From an uncultured Balneola sp. (lineage in GTDB: Bacteria > Bacteroidota > Rhodothermia > Balneolales > Balneolaceae), in NCBI GenBank assembly GCA_902529365.1, contig CABZWK010000009.1:1-64000 (forward strand): DNA of 64,000 nucleotides, given 5' to 3'. This document shows, in pieces, positions 63,266-64,000 of the stretch. Numbering within the stretch: the first letter of the stretch is position 1; each line of letters begins with the position of its first letter. A program made the translations under genes and the position numbers. Below the pieces are notes generated by a model, which did no database searches, was not told the DNA's origin, and was given only the letters and a program-made list of their open reading frames with translations.

Positions 63266-63916
63266 ATGCAGGAAGCATCAACCAGGACCATTCTTTACTT
63301 AGTCAGACATGGTCAGACCGATTACAATGCAAGCCAAAGATTTCAGGGTAGGGGTATTGACGCCGAACTGAATGAACTAGGGAGAAAGCAGGCAGTGGCG
63401 GTTGCTAGGTATTTTGAGGGGGATTCGGCGACCATTGACCGATTGTATTGCAGTAGTTTGAAGCGCACTGCAGAGACCGCTGCGCCTTTGGCTCATGCAC
63501 AGAATCTACAAATCATTTCGAGCATTCATCTGGATGAAATGGATTTTGGGTCATTGGAAGGAGCATATGTGGCGGATTATTTGCCCTATCTTTGCGAATT
63601 ACAAGAGCAGTGGAGATCAGGAAAGACTGGCATACCGGTTCATGAAGGAGAACATCCTGAGCAGGTTTATTCGCGGGCTAATGGTTATGTAAATGATGTA
63701 GTTCTTAGGGGTAATGAGTCAGAGGGAAGAAAGCCTGAGAAGGTAGTACTGGTTGTACACGGACGATTGATACGAATTTTATTGTCGGTTTGGTTGGGTT
63801 ACGGTTTGGAGCATATGGATGAAATCGAGCATAGCAATGGAGCTATTTATAAAATTGGATGGGATGGACGGGGATTTACGCCTATACAACTGCATATTAC
63901 CGAGCACTTAGCTTAG
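63266..63916 (+). CDS. histidine phosphatase family protein (phosphoglycerate mutase-like)
   Basis: A 216-residue histidine phosphatase. The phosphoacceptor His lies in 'YLVRHGQTDYNASQRFQGRG'; 'LYCSSLKRTAETAAPLAH' supplies the second Arg, 'LDEMDFGSLEG' the acid/base Glu and 'VVLVVHGRLIRILLSVWLG' the second His. Relatives include CobC, PhoE and phosphoglycerate-mutase-like phosphatases; the substrate cannot be decided here. It is co-directional with the preceding membrane protein gene (17 bp). Nothing recognisable follows to the window end. Confidence 0.9.
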   Translation: MQEASTRTILYLVRHGQTDYNASQRFQGRGIDAELNELGRKQAVAVARYFEGDSATIDRLYCSSLKRTAETAAPLAHAQNLQIISSIHLDEMDFGSLEGAYVADYLPYLCELQEQWRSGKTGIPVHEGEHPEQVYSRANGYVNDVVLRGNESEGRKPEKVVLVVHGRLIRILLSVWLGYGLEHMDEIEHSNGAIYKIGWDGRGFTPIQLHITEHLA

Positions 63917-64000
63917 TGCACTTTTCGGGCTTGATGCTTAGTTTTTACGTATATTAAAATCCTATTCGTCAACAAATCCGCCTGTAATAGGCCTTAGTTA

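Overview
The window reads as a chromosomal segment of a free-living, aerobic, heterotrophic Gram-negative bacterium of the Bacteroidota/Balneolota/Rhodothermota (FCB) group. This placement is an inference. It rests on the ligase-associated DNA repair gene set, a YtxJ-type bacilliredoxin (bacillithiol user), TlpA-type and Rieske lipoproteins, outer-membrane barrel-like proteins, the rarity of strong Shine-Dalgarno sites, and a few TAnnTTTG promoter-like boxes. I found no rRNA, tRNA, CRISPR array, prophage or intact insertion sequence. Most of the window is ordinary, densely packed housekeeping sequence.

Layout. 1-11 kb: the 3' part of an FAD-dependent dehydrogenase, an SRPBCC protein, an Nramp-related transporter without the family's metal motifs, pxpA and a fused pxpB-pxpC (5-oxoprolinase), a sugar porter, a Rieske lipoprotein, a Wzi-like outer-membrane protein, a possible recombinase tail remnant, a small membrane protein and OsmC. 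11-17 kb: on the minus strand a fatty-acid desaturase and a four-gene run (UPF0173 hydrolase, S1/P1 nuclease, Gfo/Idh oxidoreductase, saccharopine-dehydrogenase-like protein), then ytxJ on the plus strand. 17-28.3 kb: one long minus-strand run, hisG-hisD-hisC::hisB-hisH-hisA-pgpH-xerD-ggt. It is preceded by a candidate 31-codon leader peptide rich in His codons and a 12-bp RNA stem. hisC and hisB (IGPD) are fused; hisF and hisIE are absent here.

28.4-45 kb: a YkoF-like protein, lepA, a secreted protein and lepB; rlmN; an AT-rich patch with an orphan barrel-like protein, an interleaved inverted repeat and a decayed ZIP transporter; then pcm, popT (DUF368), a universal stress protein remnant, rsmA, groES-groEL with a clear terminator, a Ca/Na antiporter and a GH20 hexosaminidase. 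44-54 kb: a minus-strand DNA repair island with an AlkA-like glycosylase, ATP-dependent DNA ligase, ligase-associated exonuclease, PdeM phosphoesterase and Lhr-type helicase, split by a TlpA lipoprotein and a small membrane protein. 54-64 kb: acsA; the minus-strand run rodZ-like, ligA, ald and a membrane protein; a comF pseudogene with two nonsense codons and two frameshifts; a membrane protein and a histidine phosphatase.

The points most worth a second look are the HisC-HisB fusion with its candidate leader peptide, the metal-motif-less Nramp homologue beside pxpABC, the broken comF, ZIP and usp genes, the interrupted repair island with an odd glycosylase, and the interleaved inverted repeat at 35154-35212. 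Only 28087-28414 exceeds 300 bases without a large gene, and it holds the his leader. Smaller gaps with nothing recognisable are 2891-3108, 6024-6203 (apart from one promoter-like box), 8269-8554, 45235-45369, 54070-54304 and 61572-61735.
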